Below, one piece after another: positions 1-7,554 of a stretch of 64,000 nt of DNA. The stretch covers positions 2,449,001 through 2,513,000 of the forward strand of contig CP067346.1 of the NCBI GenBank assembly GCA_021561035.1, read 5' to 3'. Within the stretch, counting starts at the first letter, position 1; each line of letters begins with the position of its first letter. The stretch is from Clostridioides sp. ES-S-0054-01 (GTDB taxonomy: Bacteria; Bacillota; Clostridia; Peptostreptococcales; Peptostreptococcaceae). The notes under the pieces are model-generated. The model had not been told where the DNA came from. It did no database searches and saw nothing but the letters and a program-made list of their open reading frames with translations. The position numbers were made by a program, and so were the translations under genes.

Positions 1-180
1 TACATTATCTCTTGTAAAACTATCTCTATCTCTTTTTATAAGATTCTGTGAATCTACTTTTTCACTTATTCTTTTGCTAGAACTTGTCTTATAATGTTTA
101 GATTTTTTATTACTATCTTTACTGTTGCTGACTTTTTTACGTCTTATTTTATTATTATCATCATCGTTGTAATAACCCAT
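1..180 (-). CDS. N-terminal part of a basic, hydrophilic hypothetical protein (cut by window edge)
   Basis: An ATG at 180 opens a frame that stays open to base 1, giving 60 residues that begin MGYYNDDDNK. The start is supported by an AGGAAGGGAG ribosome binding site just upstream. The visible part is rich in Lys, Ser, Arg and Asp, with no hydrophobic segment and no domain I recognise. The composition suggests a disordered tail or nucleic-acid-facing region, but no function can be assigned. The rest of the gene lies outside the window. Confidence 0.6.
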   Translation of the reverse strand, partial: MGYYNDDDNNKIRRKKVSNSKDSNKKSKHYKTSSSKRISEKVDSQNLIKRDRDSFTRDNV

Positions 181-308
181 TTTAGTCTCCCTTCCTCATA
201 TAAGGTACATTATACATTGTTCTACAAAATAAATCAAAGAACAAAATTGTAAGCTTAAGGGTCAAATTTTATAAAACATATTTTCACTAATTTTCTCTAT
301 ATTTATGA

Positions 309-815
309 TTAATATTCATCTTTTATTTTCAAAAATAGTTTTGCAGTTGCTAAAGTATCACTGTCAGCTCTATGAGCATTTATATTCTCTATATTGTAAT
401 AAGCACAAGCTGTTTCAAGCTTCTTATTTTTTCCTTTATAACTTTTACACTTTTTTAATAACTCTAGCGTACATATATAATTGTTTATTGGTTCTAAATC
501 TAATGTTCTAAGATAGTAATTTAAAAACTTTAAATCAAATTTCGCATTGTGTGCAATTATAGTTCTATTACCTATGTATTTTCTAAATCTAGGTAAAACT
601 AATTCTAAAGGTTCTTCATTTTCTACCATTTCATTGCTTATATGTGTCAATTCTGTTATAAATGAAGAAATTATTCCTTTAGGTTTTATCAACCTTGAAT
701 AGTTTTTTACAATTTGTTCATTTTTTATTTCTGTTATTCCTATTTCTATTATTTCACAACCTTTATATGGATCTAATCCTGTAGTTTCTAAATCCACAAC
801 TACATATTCTTTCAT
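309..815 (-). CDS. DnaQ-like DEDDh 3'-5' exonuclease
   Basis: A 168-residue stand-alone exonuclease of the DNA polymerase III epsilon / PolC-exonuclease superfamily. The metal-binding residues are visible in order: D8 and E10 in VVDLETTG, D94 in HNAKFDLKF, then H148 and D153 in HRADSD. The DEDDh type removes nucleotides from 3' ends of DNA or RNA; the substrate cannot be read from sequence. I chose the ATG at 815 because AAGGAGA lies about 7 bases upstream of it. A TTG further out at 836 is in frame but has no ribosome binding site. It is a single-domain protein with no polymerase or helicase part, and a second, longer family member is encoded at 2038-3066. Confidence 0.85.
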   Translation of the reverse strand: MKEYVVVDLETTGLDPYKGCEIIEIGITEIKNEQIVKNYSRLIKPKGIISSFITELTHISNEMVENEEPLELVLPRFRKYIGNRTIIAHNAKFDLKFLNYYLRTLDLEPINNYICTLELLKKCKSYKGKNKKLETACAYYNIENINAHRADSDTLATAKLFLKIKDEY

Positions 816-972
816 ATCTCTTCTCCTTATTATCAAATGGATATATTTATATTCTATATTTATGTAATAGACTAATCAATACTTAATTTTATATGATATA
901 GAAAGATTTTACAAATTACAACATAGATATATTCTATATTCCGCCATAAATAAAGATTTTTTATTATAATGA

Positions 973-1641
973 CTAAATTTTTGCTTTATTGTTATTTAAT
1001 CTATTTTGATAAACCTTGCTTATTTTATTATTATTTAAATCTTTAAAATCCAAACTTTTACACTGTTCATCATCTTCCCATATTCCTGCCTGTTTATTTC
1101 CATCATTTTTGTATAATACACCCTTCCCATTTTTCTTATTATCTAAAAAATAGCCCTTATAAATATCATTATTGGGATACGTTAATTTCCCCAAACCATT
1201 TTTTAATCCATATTTAAATTCACCTGTATATATTGAACCATCTCTATAAGTATATTTTCCTATTCCATGCATCTTATCATCTTTCCACAAGCCTTCATAC
1301 TTTTCCTTACTTGAAAAAATATATATCCCAAATCCATTTTTCTTCCCATCAACAAATTCACCTTTATATAAATCGCCATTATCATATTTAAATACTTTTT
1401 CTTCTTTTAATTTCTTATTGCTACTCTTATTTTTATTATTATTGTTGTTATTTATATGTATTTCTTCTCTTCTAGCTTCAATCAAATCTCTATCATATCT
1501 AAATCCTTTTTTTGATTTAATTTTTTGATTAACCTTCTTCTTATTAATAAATACTCTAACTAGCTGAGTAAATATAAATATAGATGATAAGCATATAAAT
1601 ACACATAGTATTGTTCTAAAATAACTAGTTATATTTTGCAT
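973..1641 (-). CDS. Membrane-anchored MORN-repeat protein
   Basis: A 222-residue protein with one N-terminal hydrophobic segment (about residues 10-31), a basic Asn/Lys-rich linker, and from about residue 87 onward four to five MORN repeats of the form Y-x-G-x-(W/F)-x-(D/N)-x-K-x-x-G-x-G. Examples are LYKGEFVDGKKNGFGIY and YTGEFKYGLKNGLGKLTY. MORN repeats form elongated beta-hairpin sheets, often at membranes. In bacteria their roles are poorly known. The topology suggests a tether with the repeats on one face of the membrane, but which face is not clear because no cleavage site is evident. The start has a GGGTG ribosome binding site. Confidence 0.75.
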   Translation of the reverse strand: MQNITSYFRTILCVFICLSSIFIFTQLVRVFINKKKVNQKIKSKKGFRYDRDLIEARREEIHINNNNNNKNKSSNKKLKEEKVFKYDNGDLYKGEFVDGKKNGFGIYIFSSKEKYEGLWKDDKMHGIGKYTYRDGSIYTGEFKYGLKNGLGKLTYPNNDIYKGYFLDNKKNGKGVLYKNDGNKQAGIWEDDEQCKSLDFKDLNNNKISKVYQNRLNNNKAKI

Positions 1642-1902
1642 AAAAAATCACCCTTTAAAAAATTTATTTAAGATACCTAATACAATATATATTTTTATTG
1701 AATGCTATTTATACTTTTATAATACTATATTGCATAAAATTAACCTTGAAATTATTTGTATTAATATAAGTCAAATATAAAGGTAAATTATAATACAACA
1801 AATCAATTACTTTAACAATAACTAGTTTTTATGTTTTACAAGTATAAAATATATTAATTATAAAACATATAATACATTTTTAAACTTAAAATAATATACA
1901 AT
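1642..1902. other. AT-rich intergenic stretch
   Basis: Between the MORN gene and the terminator at 1903-1940 there is very AT-rich sequence with no open frame of note and no clear promoter. It probably holds the promoter for the MORN gene, but no -35/-10 pair stands out. Confidence 0.4.
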
Positions 1903-1940
1903 AAAAAATGTAGAAAGCATCTATACTTTCTACATTTTTT
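1903..1940 (-). terminator. Intrinsic terminator of the 2038-3066 exonuclease gene
   Basis: A perfect 15-bp inverted repeat (AAAAAATGTAGAAAG at 1903-1917 and its complement at 1926-1940) with an 8-base loop. Poly-A on one side and poly-T on the other let it work in both directions. It lies about 100 bases beyond the stop of the minus-strand exonuclease. Confidence 0.85.
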
Positions 1941-2037
1941 ATTATATATTATTTTTATATTAATTTAGTTTTATTTCGATTTAATCTTATAAAAAATTAT
2001 TATAATTATCAAGTTTTATTCTCTTATTTATAATTTC

Positions 2038-3066
2038 CTATACCTTGTTAATAACATTTAAATTATTAAATTCACTTATATATATTTTTTCATTATATAA
2101 GTCCTCATCAAACATTTTTATTATATTTTCTACCTCATACTTATACTCATCTTCATGCACTCTATAAAGCATTAAGTCTTCTAGTATGTCTTTCATGTCG
2201 AAATACACATCTTCTAATAAATAAAAATAACCTTCCGCTATATCTTTCAATTTATCTATAGTATCCAATTTTTTACTTATATCCTTCACAACCTCTAAAT
2301 TTTGTATATTTACATCTATGATTGTTGATAAGTACATTCTCACAGTTTTTATTATCTCAATCGAAAAATCTACAATATTATAATTTCCTTCTTTTTTATA
2401 TAGTGACTCCTTAAATTTATCAAAACAATTATCTAAATTACAATTTATAGAATTGAATGGTGGTCTTATTATATCACGTATTATCAAAAGATTTTGTATA
2501 TCTATATTATTTGTGATTGCTTCATCCAAAATAAATAAATTATATGCATCATTTAATGGGTCATGAGCATCTCCACTAAACTCTAAGTTAATAAATTCAA
2601 GTAAATTTTTCAATGATATATAGTTCATACATCTCATACCACAGTTTATATATTTTTCTTTTATATCTACAAATAAATCTCTAATATTATTTACAAATCT
2701 TGGATGATTATTTTTTTTAGAACTTCTCATATCTGTGTTATTGAAACATGTCAAATCTAAATTACCAAAAGTATATATCCCTTTAATGTCAGAAAATATG
2801 CCAAGCCATTTTTTAAACTTTCTCATGACCTCTTCATAACTTGGTGCATTCTTCAATTCTTCAGAAGATATATGTGTTAATTCCTGTATATGAGGATACA
2901 ATTCATCATTACTTACTGGTCTTATTAAAGATTTAAATTTAGCAATATTTTTTGTTTTTTCATTATACATAACTGCTCCAATTGCAATTATATCAGAATT
3001 TAATACTGCTCTCTTTGATTTAGAATTTGGCATATTCATTTCAAAATCTATATATACTCTTTTCAA
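2038..3066 (-). CDS. DEDDh exonuclease with a C-terminal extension
   Basis: A 342-residue protein. Residues 1-185 form an RNase T / DNA polymerase III epsilon-type exonuclease fold with D7 and E9 in YIDFEMN, D104 in FGNLDLTCF, and H168 and D173 in HDPLNDAYNLF. The remaining about 155 residues are helical and charged and match nothing I recognise. I place the start at the TTG at 3066, 7 bases after GGAAAGGG. The frame extends to another TTG at 3084 that has no ribosome binding site of its own. The enzyme probably trims nucleic-acid 3' ends; its substrate is unknown. It follows the TtcA-like gene by under 50 bases and may be cotranscribed with it. Confidence 0.75.
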   Translation of the reverse strand: MKRVYIDFEMNMPNSKSKRAVLNSDIIAIGAVMYNEKTKNIAKFKSLIRPVSNDELYPHIQELTHISSEELKNAPSYEEVMRKFKKWLGIFSDIKGIYTFGNLDLTCFNNTDMRSSKKNNHPRFVNNIRDLFVDIKEKYINCGMRCMNYISLKNLLEFINLEFSGDAHDPLNDAYNLFILDEAITNNIDIQNLLIIRDIIRPPFNSINCNLDNCFDKFKESLYKKEGNYNIVDFSIEIIKTVRMYLSTIIDVNIQNLEVVKDISKKLDTIDKLKDIAEGYFYLLEDVYFDMKDILEDLMLYRVHEDEYKYEVENIIKMFDEDLYNEKIYISEFNNLNVINKV

Positions 3067-3113
3067 TATAAACACCCTTTCCAATTGTTTATAGTGATTC
3101 TTTTTAATTACTT

Positions 3114-3974
3114 TTATTCAAAATTTTCTAAGAAAGAATGTTTCTCCCCATCTTTTTGCCAGCCAAGTACTGAATCAAGATTTACATTTTCTGCTGCCTT
3201 AAATATAGACTTTTCTACATTTTTAAAATTTGGTTCTAGACTCTTTATTAAGTCTTTTATTTCATATCTCTTATTGCCTGTTTTTTTAGCAGCAACCATA
3301 CATGCACAATTTAATGGCCATATACCACTATGTTGAATAAATCTTATAATATGTTCTTCTCTTATATAATAAAGTGGTCTTATGATTTTTATACCTTCAA
3401 AATTAGTGGAATTAAGTTTAGGAAGCATTGTTTTAAAATTGCCAGCACACAATAAGTTAAGCATTGTTGTCTCTATTACATCATCATAATGATGACCTAA
3501 TGCAAGTTTATTACATCCTAACTCTTCTGCTTTTGAATATAATGCTCCTCTCCTCATTCTTGCACACATATAACATGGATAATCTTTTGCTATTTCATCT
3601 GCTATTTCAAATATTCTTGAATCAAATAAATGTATTGGTATATTTAGATATTTACAATTATCTATAAGTAATTGTCTTATATTTGCATGGTATCCAGGGT
3701 CCATAGCAACAAATTCAACATCAAAATTAACTTGTCCATGTTTCTTTAACTCTTGAAACATTTTAGCCATAAGAATACTGTCTTTTCCACCAGAAATTGC
3801 TACAGCTATCTTATCCCCTTCTTCAACTAATTTATAATCTCTTATTGCCTTCATAAACTTGGACCATAAATTTTTTCTATACTTTTTTATTATACTTTTT
3901 TCTATATCTCTTACTGGAAGCCTTTCCTCAAAAGGAACTATAATTTCACAGCCTTTTCCTGATAGCTCACTCAT
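3114..3974 (-). CDS. TtcA-family tRNA 2-thiolation ATPase (PP-loop)
   Basis: A 286-residue member of the TtcA/Ncs6 group that activates a tRNA base by adenylation and inserts sulfur. The PP-loop SGGKDS is at residues 61-66. The C134-x-x-C137 pair in CYMCARMRR and further cysteines C223 and C225 are typical of iron-sulfur or persulfide chemistry in this family. GHHYDDVIETTMLNL is the second family signature. TtcA makes 2-thiocytidine at position 32, but closely related proteins thiolate other sites, so the exact nucleotide is not certain. A GAGGTGA ribosome binding site precedes the ATG. Confidence 0.8.
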   Translation of the reverse strand: MSELSGKGCEIIVPFEERLPVRDIEKSIIKKYRKNLWSKFMKAIRDYKLVEEGDKIAVAISGGKDSILMAKMFQELKKHGQVNFDVEFVAMDPGYHANIRQLLIDNCKYLNIPIHLFDSRIFEIADEIAKDYPCYMCARMRRGALYSKAEELGCNKLALGHHYDDVIETTMLNLLCAGNFKTMLPKLNSTNFEGIKIIRPLYYIREEHIIRFIQHSGIWPLNCACMVAAKKTGNKRYEIKDLIKSLEPNFKNVEKSIFKAAENVNLDSVLGWQKDGEKHSFLENFE

Positions 3975-4199
3975 TTAATCACCTCGTATATTTATGTTAA
4001 TAATATTTTTAAAAAAAGTCTACCTTCATTCACAAAATACTATAATTTTTACTTTAATTTTAATAAATAATTTATAATTTGCAATAACACATAAACTTAT
4101 AATAACATAAATAACCTCTTTCTTTTATTATCTTTTTTATTTTTCTCATTTAATATTTTATTATGAGTAACGATTTTTAAATGATTGAATATTATACAC

Positions 4200-4234
4200 T
4201 AGATAGAGTTACCTATCTATTTACAACAAGGAGG
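4200..4234 (+). promoter_or_regulatory. Leader hairpin and ribosome binding site of the cotJ operon
   Basis: A 7-bp inverted repeat (TAGATAG at 4200-4206, CTATCTA at 4213-4219) sits directly before a strong AAGGAGG at 4228-4234. The upstream gap (3975-4200) is AT-rich. A sporulation sigma-factor promoter is expected for this operon, but I could not place -35 and -10 elements with confidence. Confidence 0.4.
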
Positions 4235-4242
4235 TTTTCATC

Positions 4243-4452
4243 TTGGAAAATAAAACTAGAGATATCAAAAAAAATTGTGGTTCATCTTTGGCTAGACCAT
4301 ATGTTAACAATCAAATTTTCACAGAAATGTACTGCCTTTCTGATGCATTAAAATTTGGAACTATATTCCCAGAACTAAACTTATTAGAATCTGAAATGTA
4401 CAACAAAGAATTATATGCTAAGCCAAAAAAATATAGAGGAGGTAGAAGATAA
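4243..4452 (+). CDS. cotJA: Spore coat protein CotJA
   Basis: A 69-residue CotJA-family protein: short N-terminal region, then the family-typical stretch with YVNNQIFTEMYCLSDALKFGTIFPELNLL and a basic GGRR end. In Bacillus, CotJA is part of a small coat complex with CotJC. Translation starts at TTG 4243, 8 bases after AAGGAGG. Its TAA overlaps the ATG of cotJB by one base, which points to translational coupling. The set cotJA-cotJB-cotJC on the plus strand is a standard sporulation operon made in the mother cell (known for the family). Confidence 0.88.
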   Translation: MENKTRDIKKNCGSSLARPYVNNQIFTEMYCLSDALKFGTIFPELNLLESEMYNKELYAKPKKYRGGRR

Positions 4453-4718
4453 TGAAAGATTCATCTAGAGCTGAACTTATGAGAAAAATTCAGGAGACAT
4501 CTTTTGCATGTGTTGATATGAACTTATATTTAGACAATCATCCTAACGATAAAAATGCTATCAACACTTACAATTCATTATGTAATCAATTTGCGCAAGC
4601 TAGATATGCTTACGAAAATAAATACGGTCCTTTAACTAACTTTGGGTATGCTCCAAGTAGATGCCCTTGGCAATGGGCTGACCAACCTTGGCCTTGGGAC
4701 AGAGAATTTAATTATTAG
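4452..4718 (+). CDS. cotJB: Spore coat protein CotJB
   Basis: An 88-residue CotJB-family protein with the family features: a helical N-terminal half (SRAELMRKIQETSFACVDM, LYLDNHP) and an aromatic/proline end (CPWQWADQPWPWDREFNY). It is translationally coupled to cotJA by an ATAATG overlap and is followed 28 bases later by cotJC. Its biochemical role is not established. In C. difficile the equivalent gene next to cotD is called cotJB2 (recalled). Confidence 0.88.
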   Translation: MKDSSRAELMRKIQETSFACVDMNLYLDNHPNDKNAINTYNSLCNQFAQARYAYENKYGPLTNFGYAPSRCPWQWADQPWPWDREFNY

Positions 4719-4746
4719 ACATCGAGTATTGGAGGATTGAGAATTT

Positions 4747-5319
4747 ATGTGGATATATCAGAAAACTATACAACACCCAGTTAATATAAAAACTTGCGAC
4801 CCTAGAATGGCTAAATTTCTTATAACTCAATTTGGTGGACCAAATGGAGAACTTGCTGCATCATTGAGATATTTAAGCCAAAGATATACAATGCCTACTG
4901 GTAATATGCGTGCACTTTTAACAGATATTGGTACAGAGGAACTAGCTCACGTTGAGGTTATCTGTGCTATGGTTTATCAGTTGACTTCTGATGCAAGCCC
5001 TGAAGAACTAAAAGCTGCAGGTCTTGGTTCAAATTATGCTCAAAATGGATATGGACTTTATCCAACAGATTCAAATGGTGTTCCATTTGATGTAAGACCT
5101 ATTGCAGTTATGTCAAACCCTGTAACTGATTTACATGAGGATATGGCAGCTGAACAAAAGGCACTTGCAACTTATTATCAACTTATAAATCTAACAGATG
5201 ATGTTGATGTTATAAATGTACTAAAATTCTTAGGTCAAAGGGAAATAATTCACTATCAGAGATTTGGAGAAGCTTTAATGGACGCTTATGAGTTAGAAGA
5301 ATCTCAAAAAATATTCTAA
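4747..5319 (+). CDS. cotD: Spore coat manganese catalase CotJC / CotD
   Basis: A 190-residue manganese-catalase-family protein of the CotJC type. It is a four-helix di-metal fold with carboxylate/His ligands visible in ELAASLRYL, GTEELAHVEVI, DLHEDMAAEQKA and LGQREIIHYQRFGEAL. Manganese catalases split hydrogen peroxide to water and oxygen. In C. difficile, CotD is one of three such proteins on the spore surface (literature, recalled). The length is shorter than lactobacillal Mn-catalases (about 265 residues) but normal for CotJC. A GGAGG site precedes the ATG. It is the last gene of the operon and is followed by a large hairpin. Confidence 0.9.
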   Translation: MWIYQKTIQHPVNIKTCDPRMAKFLITQFGGPNGELAASLRYLSQRYTMPTGNMRALLTDIGTEELAHVEVICAMVYQLTSDASPEELKAAGLGSNYAQNGYGLYPTDSNGVPFDVRPIAVMSNPVTDLHEDMAAEQKALATYYQLINLTDDVDVINVLKFLGQREIIHYQRFGEALMDAYELEESQKIF

Positions 5320-5434
5320 AATTTTTATTTATATAAACTACTACTATTTGATAATTTATAATTTACTGTTTGTGTTAAAATTTATAAAAAAATATAAATA
5401 CAACTTATTTTCTATAAACGGAGAAAATAAATAA

Positions 5435-5503
5435 AAAAAGCAGGTACCAACCAAATAGTAGCATAAATTTAATATATGTTACTATCAATATTGTACCTGC
5501 TTT
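5435..5503 (-). terminator. Large nested hairpin terminator between cotD and the NlpC/P60 gene
   Basis: An 11-bp outer stem (AAAGCAGGTAC at 5437-5447 with its exact complement at 5493-5503) encloses a second inverted repeat (about 5456-5465 with 5475-5484, TAGTAGCATA against TATGTTACTA). Read on the minus strand, the outer stem is followed by seven T, so it fits as terminator of the NlpC/P60 gene. On the plus strand it may also end the cotJ transcript. It is much longer (67 bases) than the other terminators here. Confidence 0.75.
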
Positions 5504-5558
5504 CATATTATAAGCAATAAAGAAAAATCTATTTATTAAGTTTCATAATAAAAAATAA

Positions 5559-6749
5559 TTATAAAACTCTTCTTGCGTTTACATATCTACTTGAATAGTA
5601 GCTACTATTTATATTAGATATTGTTACCTTTTTTGATGAACCTGAAGATGCATGTATCATATCTCCATTTCCCATATATATTCCAACATGACTTACAGAA
5701 CCATTGTTTGAACCTTGTGTATCAAAAAATATTAAATCTCCACTTCTAAGGTCTCCTCTATTTACATATGTTCCATACTTGCTTTGGTCTCTCGATACTC
5801 TTGGTATACTAACTCCTGCAGATTTTTTCATAACGTATTGTGTGAATCCAGAACAGTCAAAACTATTTGGACCTTCTGCTCCCCATACATATGGTTTTCC
5901 AAGTAGTGTTTTTGCAAAACTTATTACACTGTCAGCTCCCTGACTTGGAGAATTAGTTGAATCAGCTGGAGTTGAAGTATCAACAGAACCTTTTTCAGCA
6001 AGATATTGACTTGACACGTATCCTGTTTGATTGTCATGACTTACTTTTGTCCATCCTCCATTTTCAGAAATGCTTCCAACTTCAGTACCATAGCTTAATG
6101 TAGATACTTTAGAATGACCTGTACCTGGTCCTGTTCTAAGGTTCAATGACTTTGCTGTTACAACCTTTGTATCTTTTACAAGGTCATTTGAACTGTTTAC
6201 ATCATTTTCATTTGTAGAGTCATTTACACTAGTTCCTAAATATTTACTTGAAACATAACCCACTCTACCATTAGAACTTATTTTTGACCATCCATTTGAC
6301 TCAGATATGTATCCAACTTCAGTCCCGTATCCTAGTGTAGATATTTTAGAACTACTTGTACTTGGCCCTGTTCTAAAATTTAATCCCTTTGCTGTTACAA
6401 CTTTTGTTGACTTAACTGAAGCATCGTTACTTTCATTACTATTTCCAAGGTTATTTATTGCTACATAATTCCCATGCACATAACCTGTGTTTCCATTATA
6501 TTTAACTTTTACCCAAGAACCATCTTTTCCTACGTACTCAACTTTATCACCTTTGTAAAGTTTCCCCATTGATTCATGGTTTGTACCTGGTCCTTTTCTA
6601 AAATTTACCGCATTCCCTGTTATTGTTCTGCTTTCCATGCTTACACTTTCTACTTCGGACTCATTAGCATATGCTAAGTTACCCATGGTAGGCATTATTA
6701 TCGCAGTTGCCATTATACTGGCTGCTATCCTCTTTTGATTAAAATTCAT
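5559..6749 (-). CDS. Exported cell-wall hydrolase: three SH3b domains plus NlpC/P60 endopeptidase
   Basis: A 396-residue secreted protein. A signal peptide covers about residues 1-28 (cleavage near LAYA-NE). Three bacterial SH3 domains (about 40-97, 113-172, 192-250) probably bind the wall, and each carries the N-(F/L)-R-x-G-P motif. The C-terminal NlpC/P60 domain (about 270-396) has the catalytic Cys299 in FDCSGF, His354 in SHVGIYMG and His366 in MIHASSG. Enzymes of this type cut D-Glu to diamino-acid bonds in peptidoglycan stem peptides. Complete catalytic residues suggest an active enzyme. It has a single-gene transcript with an unusual leader (6801-6872). Confidence 0.9.
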   Translation of the reverse strand: MNFNQKRIAASIMATAIIMPTMGNLAYANESEVESVSMESRTITGNAVNFRKGPGTNHESMGKLYKGDKVEYVGKDGSWVKVKYNGNTGYVHGNYVAINNLGNSNESNDASVKSTKVVTAKGLNFRTGPSTSSSKISTLGYGTEVGYISESNGWSKISSNGRVGYVSSKYLGTSVNDSTNENDVNSSNDLVKDTKVVTAKSLNLRTGPGTGHSKVSTLSYGTEVGSISENGGWTKVSHDNQTGYVSSQYLAEKGSVDTSTPADSTNSPSQGADSVISFAKTLLGKPYVWGAEGPNSFDCSGFTQYVMKKSAGVSIPRVSRDQSKYGTYVNRGDLRSGDLIFFDTQGSNNGSVSHVGIYMGNGDMIHASSGSSKKVTISNINSSYYSSRYVNARRVL

Positions 6750-6800
6750 AACTTTCCACTCATCTCCTCTTTTCTACTATCTTTATTTCATTTCTAAATA

Positions 6801-6840
6801 TAAAAAAAATAATTGACACTATATTAAAATATCAATTATT
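6801..6840 (-). terminator. Terminator-like hairpin in the leader of the NlpC/P60 gene
   Basis: A 9-bp perfect stem (AATAATTGA at 6808-6816 against its complement at 6832-6840) followed on the minus strand by eight T. It ends about 50 bases before the NlpC/P60 start codon. It could be the terminator of the dut transcript or an attenuator within the NlpC/P60 leader. Confidence 0.6.
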
Positions 6841-6858
6841 TCTTTTATATTAATATTA

Positions 6859-6872
6859 TTACAAATTTGTAA
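6859..6872. promoter_or_regulatory. Perfect 14-bp palindrome upstream of the NlpC/P60 gene
   Basis: TTACAAATTTGTAA is fully self-complementary. On the minus strand a possible -35 (TAGACA) lies just before it and TAATAA/TAATAT just after it, so it would sit in the spacer of a weak promoter. The binding protein, if any, is unknown. Confidence 0.4.
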
Positions 6873-6950
6873 CTATTTGTCTATAGCAATATTTATTTAC
6901 CATAAATTACCATGAATGAATTTTAATCATTAATAGCCTGTAATTTAGCA

Positions 6951-6996
6951 ATATAGCCATCTTTTACCTTTTTAAAAGATGGCTATATTTTTTAAC
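6951..6996 (+). terminator. Hairpin downstream of dut
   Basis: A 15-bp stem (ATATAGCCATCTTTT at 6951-6965 against 6974-6988) with six T on the plus-strand side. It sits 23 bases past the dut stop, so a role at the end of the dut transcript is likely even though the T run favours the opposite (plus) direction. Confidence 0.6.
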
Positions 6997-7010
6997 TTTT
7001 TTGTAACTTT

Positions 7011-7442
7011 TTAAAATCCAGTTGAGCCAAACCCACCTTTTCCTCTTTCAGAGTCACTTAATTCTTTTACTTCTTCTATGTTAATATCATAGATAGGTTT
7101 TACTATCATTTGAGCAATTTTCATATGCTTTTCAACCTTAAAATCATTTTTCCCATGATTTATTAATATAATCTTAAGCTCTCCTCTATATCCTTCATCA
7201 ATAGTTCCTGGTGTATTTAACACAGTAATAGAATGTTTTAAGGCAAGCCCACTTCTAGGTCTTACCTGTGCTTCTGTCATAGCAGGAAGCTCTATACATA
7301 TTCCAGTTTTAATAAGTTTAGTCTCTCCAGAAGGTATTACAACCTCTTCTATAGAATACAAATCCATACCAGCATCACCTTTATGAGCGAAATTAGGTAT
7401 TATAGCATCATCACTTAGTTTTTTTACTTTCAAATTGTACAT
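7011..7442 (-). CDS. dut: dUTP diphosphatase (dUTPase)
   Basis: A 143-residue trimeric-type dUTPase that hydrolyses dUTP to dUMP and pyrophosphate, keeping uracil out of DNA and supplying dUMP. All five family motifs are present: HKGDAGMDL (1), RPRSGLA (2), [15 protein letters not shown] (3), AQMIV (4) and [10 protein letters not shown] (5, the flexible C-terminal P-loop-like motif). The length is normal. AAAGGAGA precedes the ATG. It is divergent from topB. Confidence 0.95.
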   Translation of the reverse strand: MYNLKVKKLSDDAIIPNFAHKGDAGMDLYSIEEVVIPSGETKLIKTGICIELPAMTEAQVRPRSGLALKHSITVLNTPGTIDEGYRGELKIILINHGKNDFKVEKHMKIAQMIVKPIYDINIEEVKELSDSERGKGGFGSTGF

Positions 7443-7554
7443 TTTATATCTCCTTTCAACTTTCTATAAATATTATAACTTAAATTTAGACCTCTTGAAG
7501 TTTTTTATTTTTTTGTGGTAATATAATTATTAGTGTTTTAAAGGAGGATTTTTT

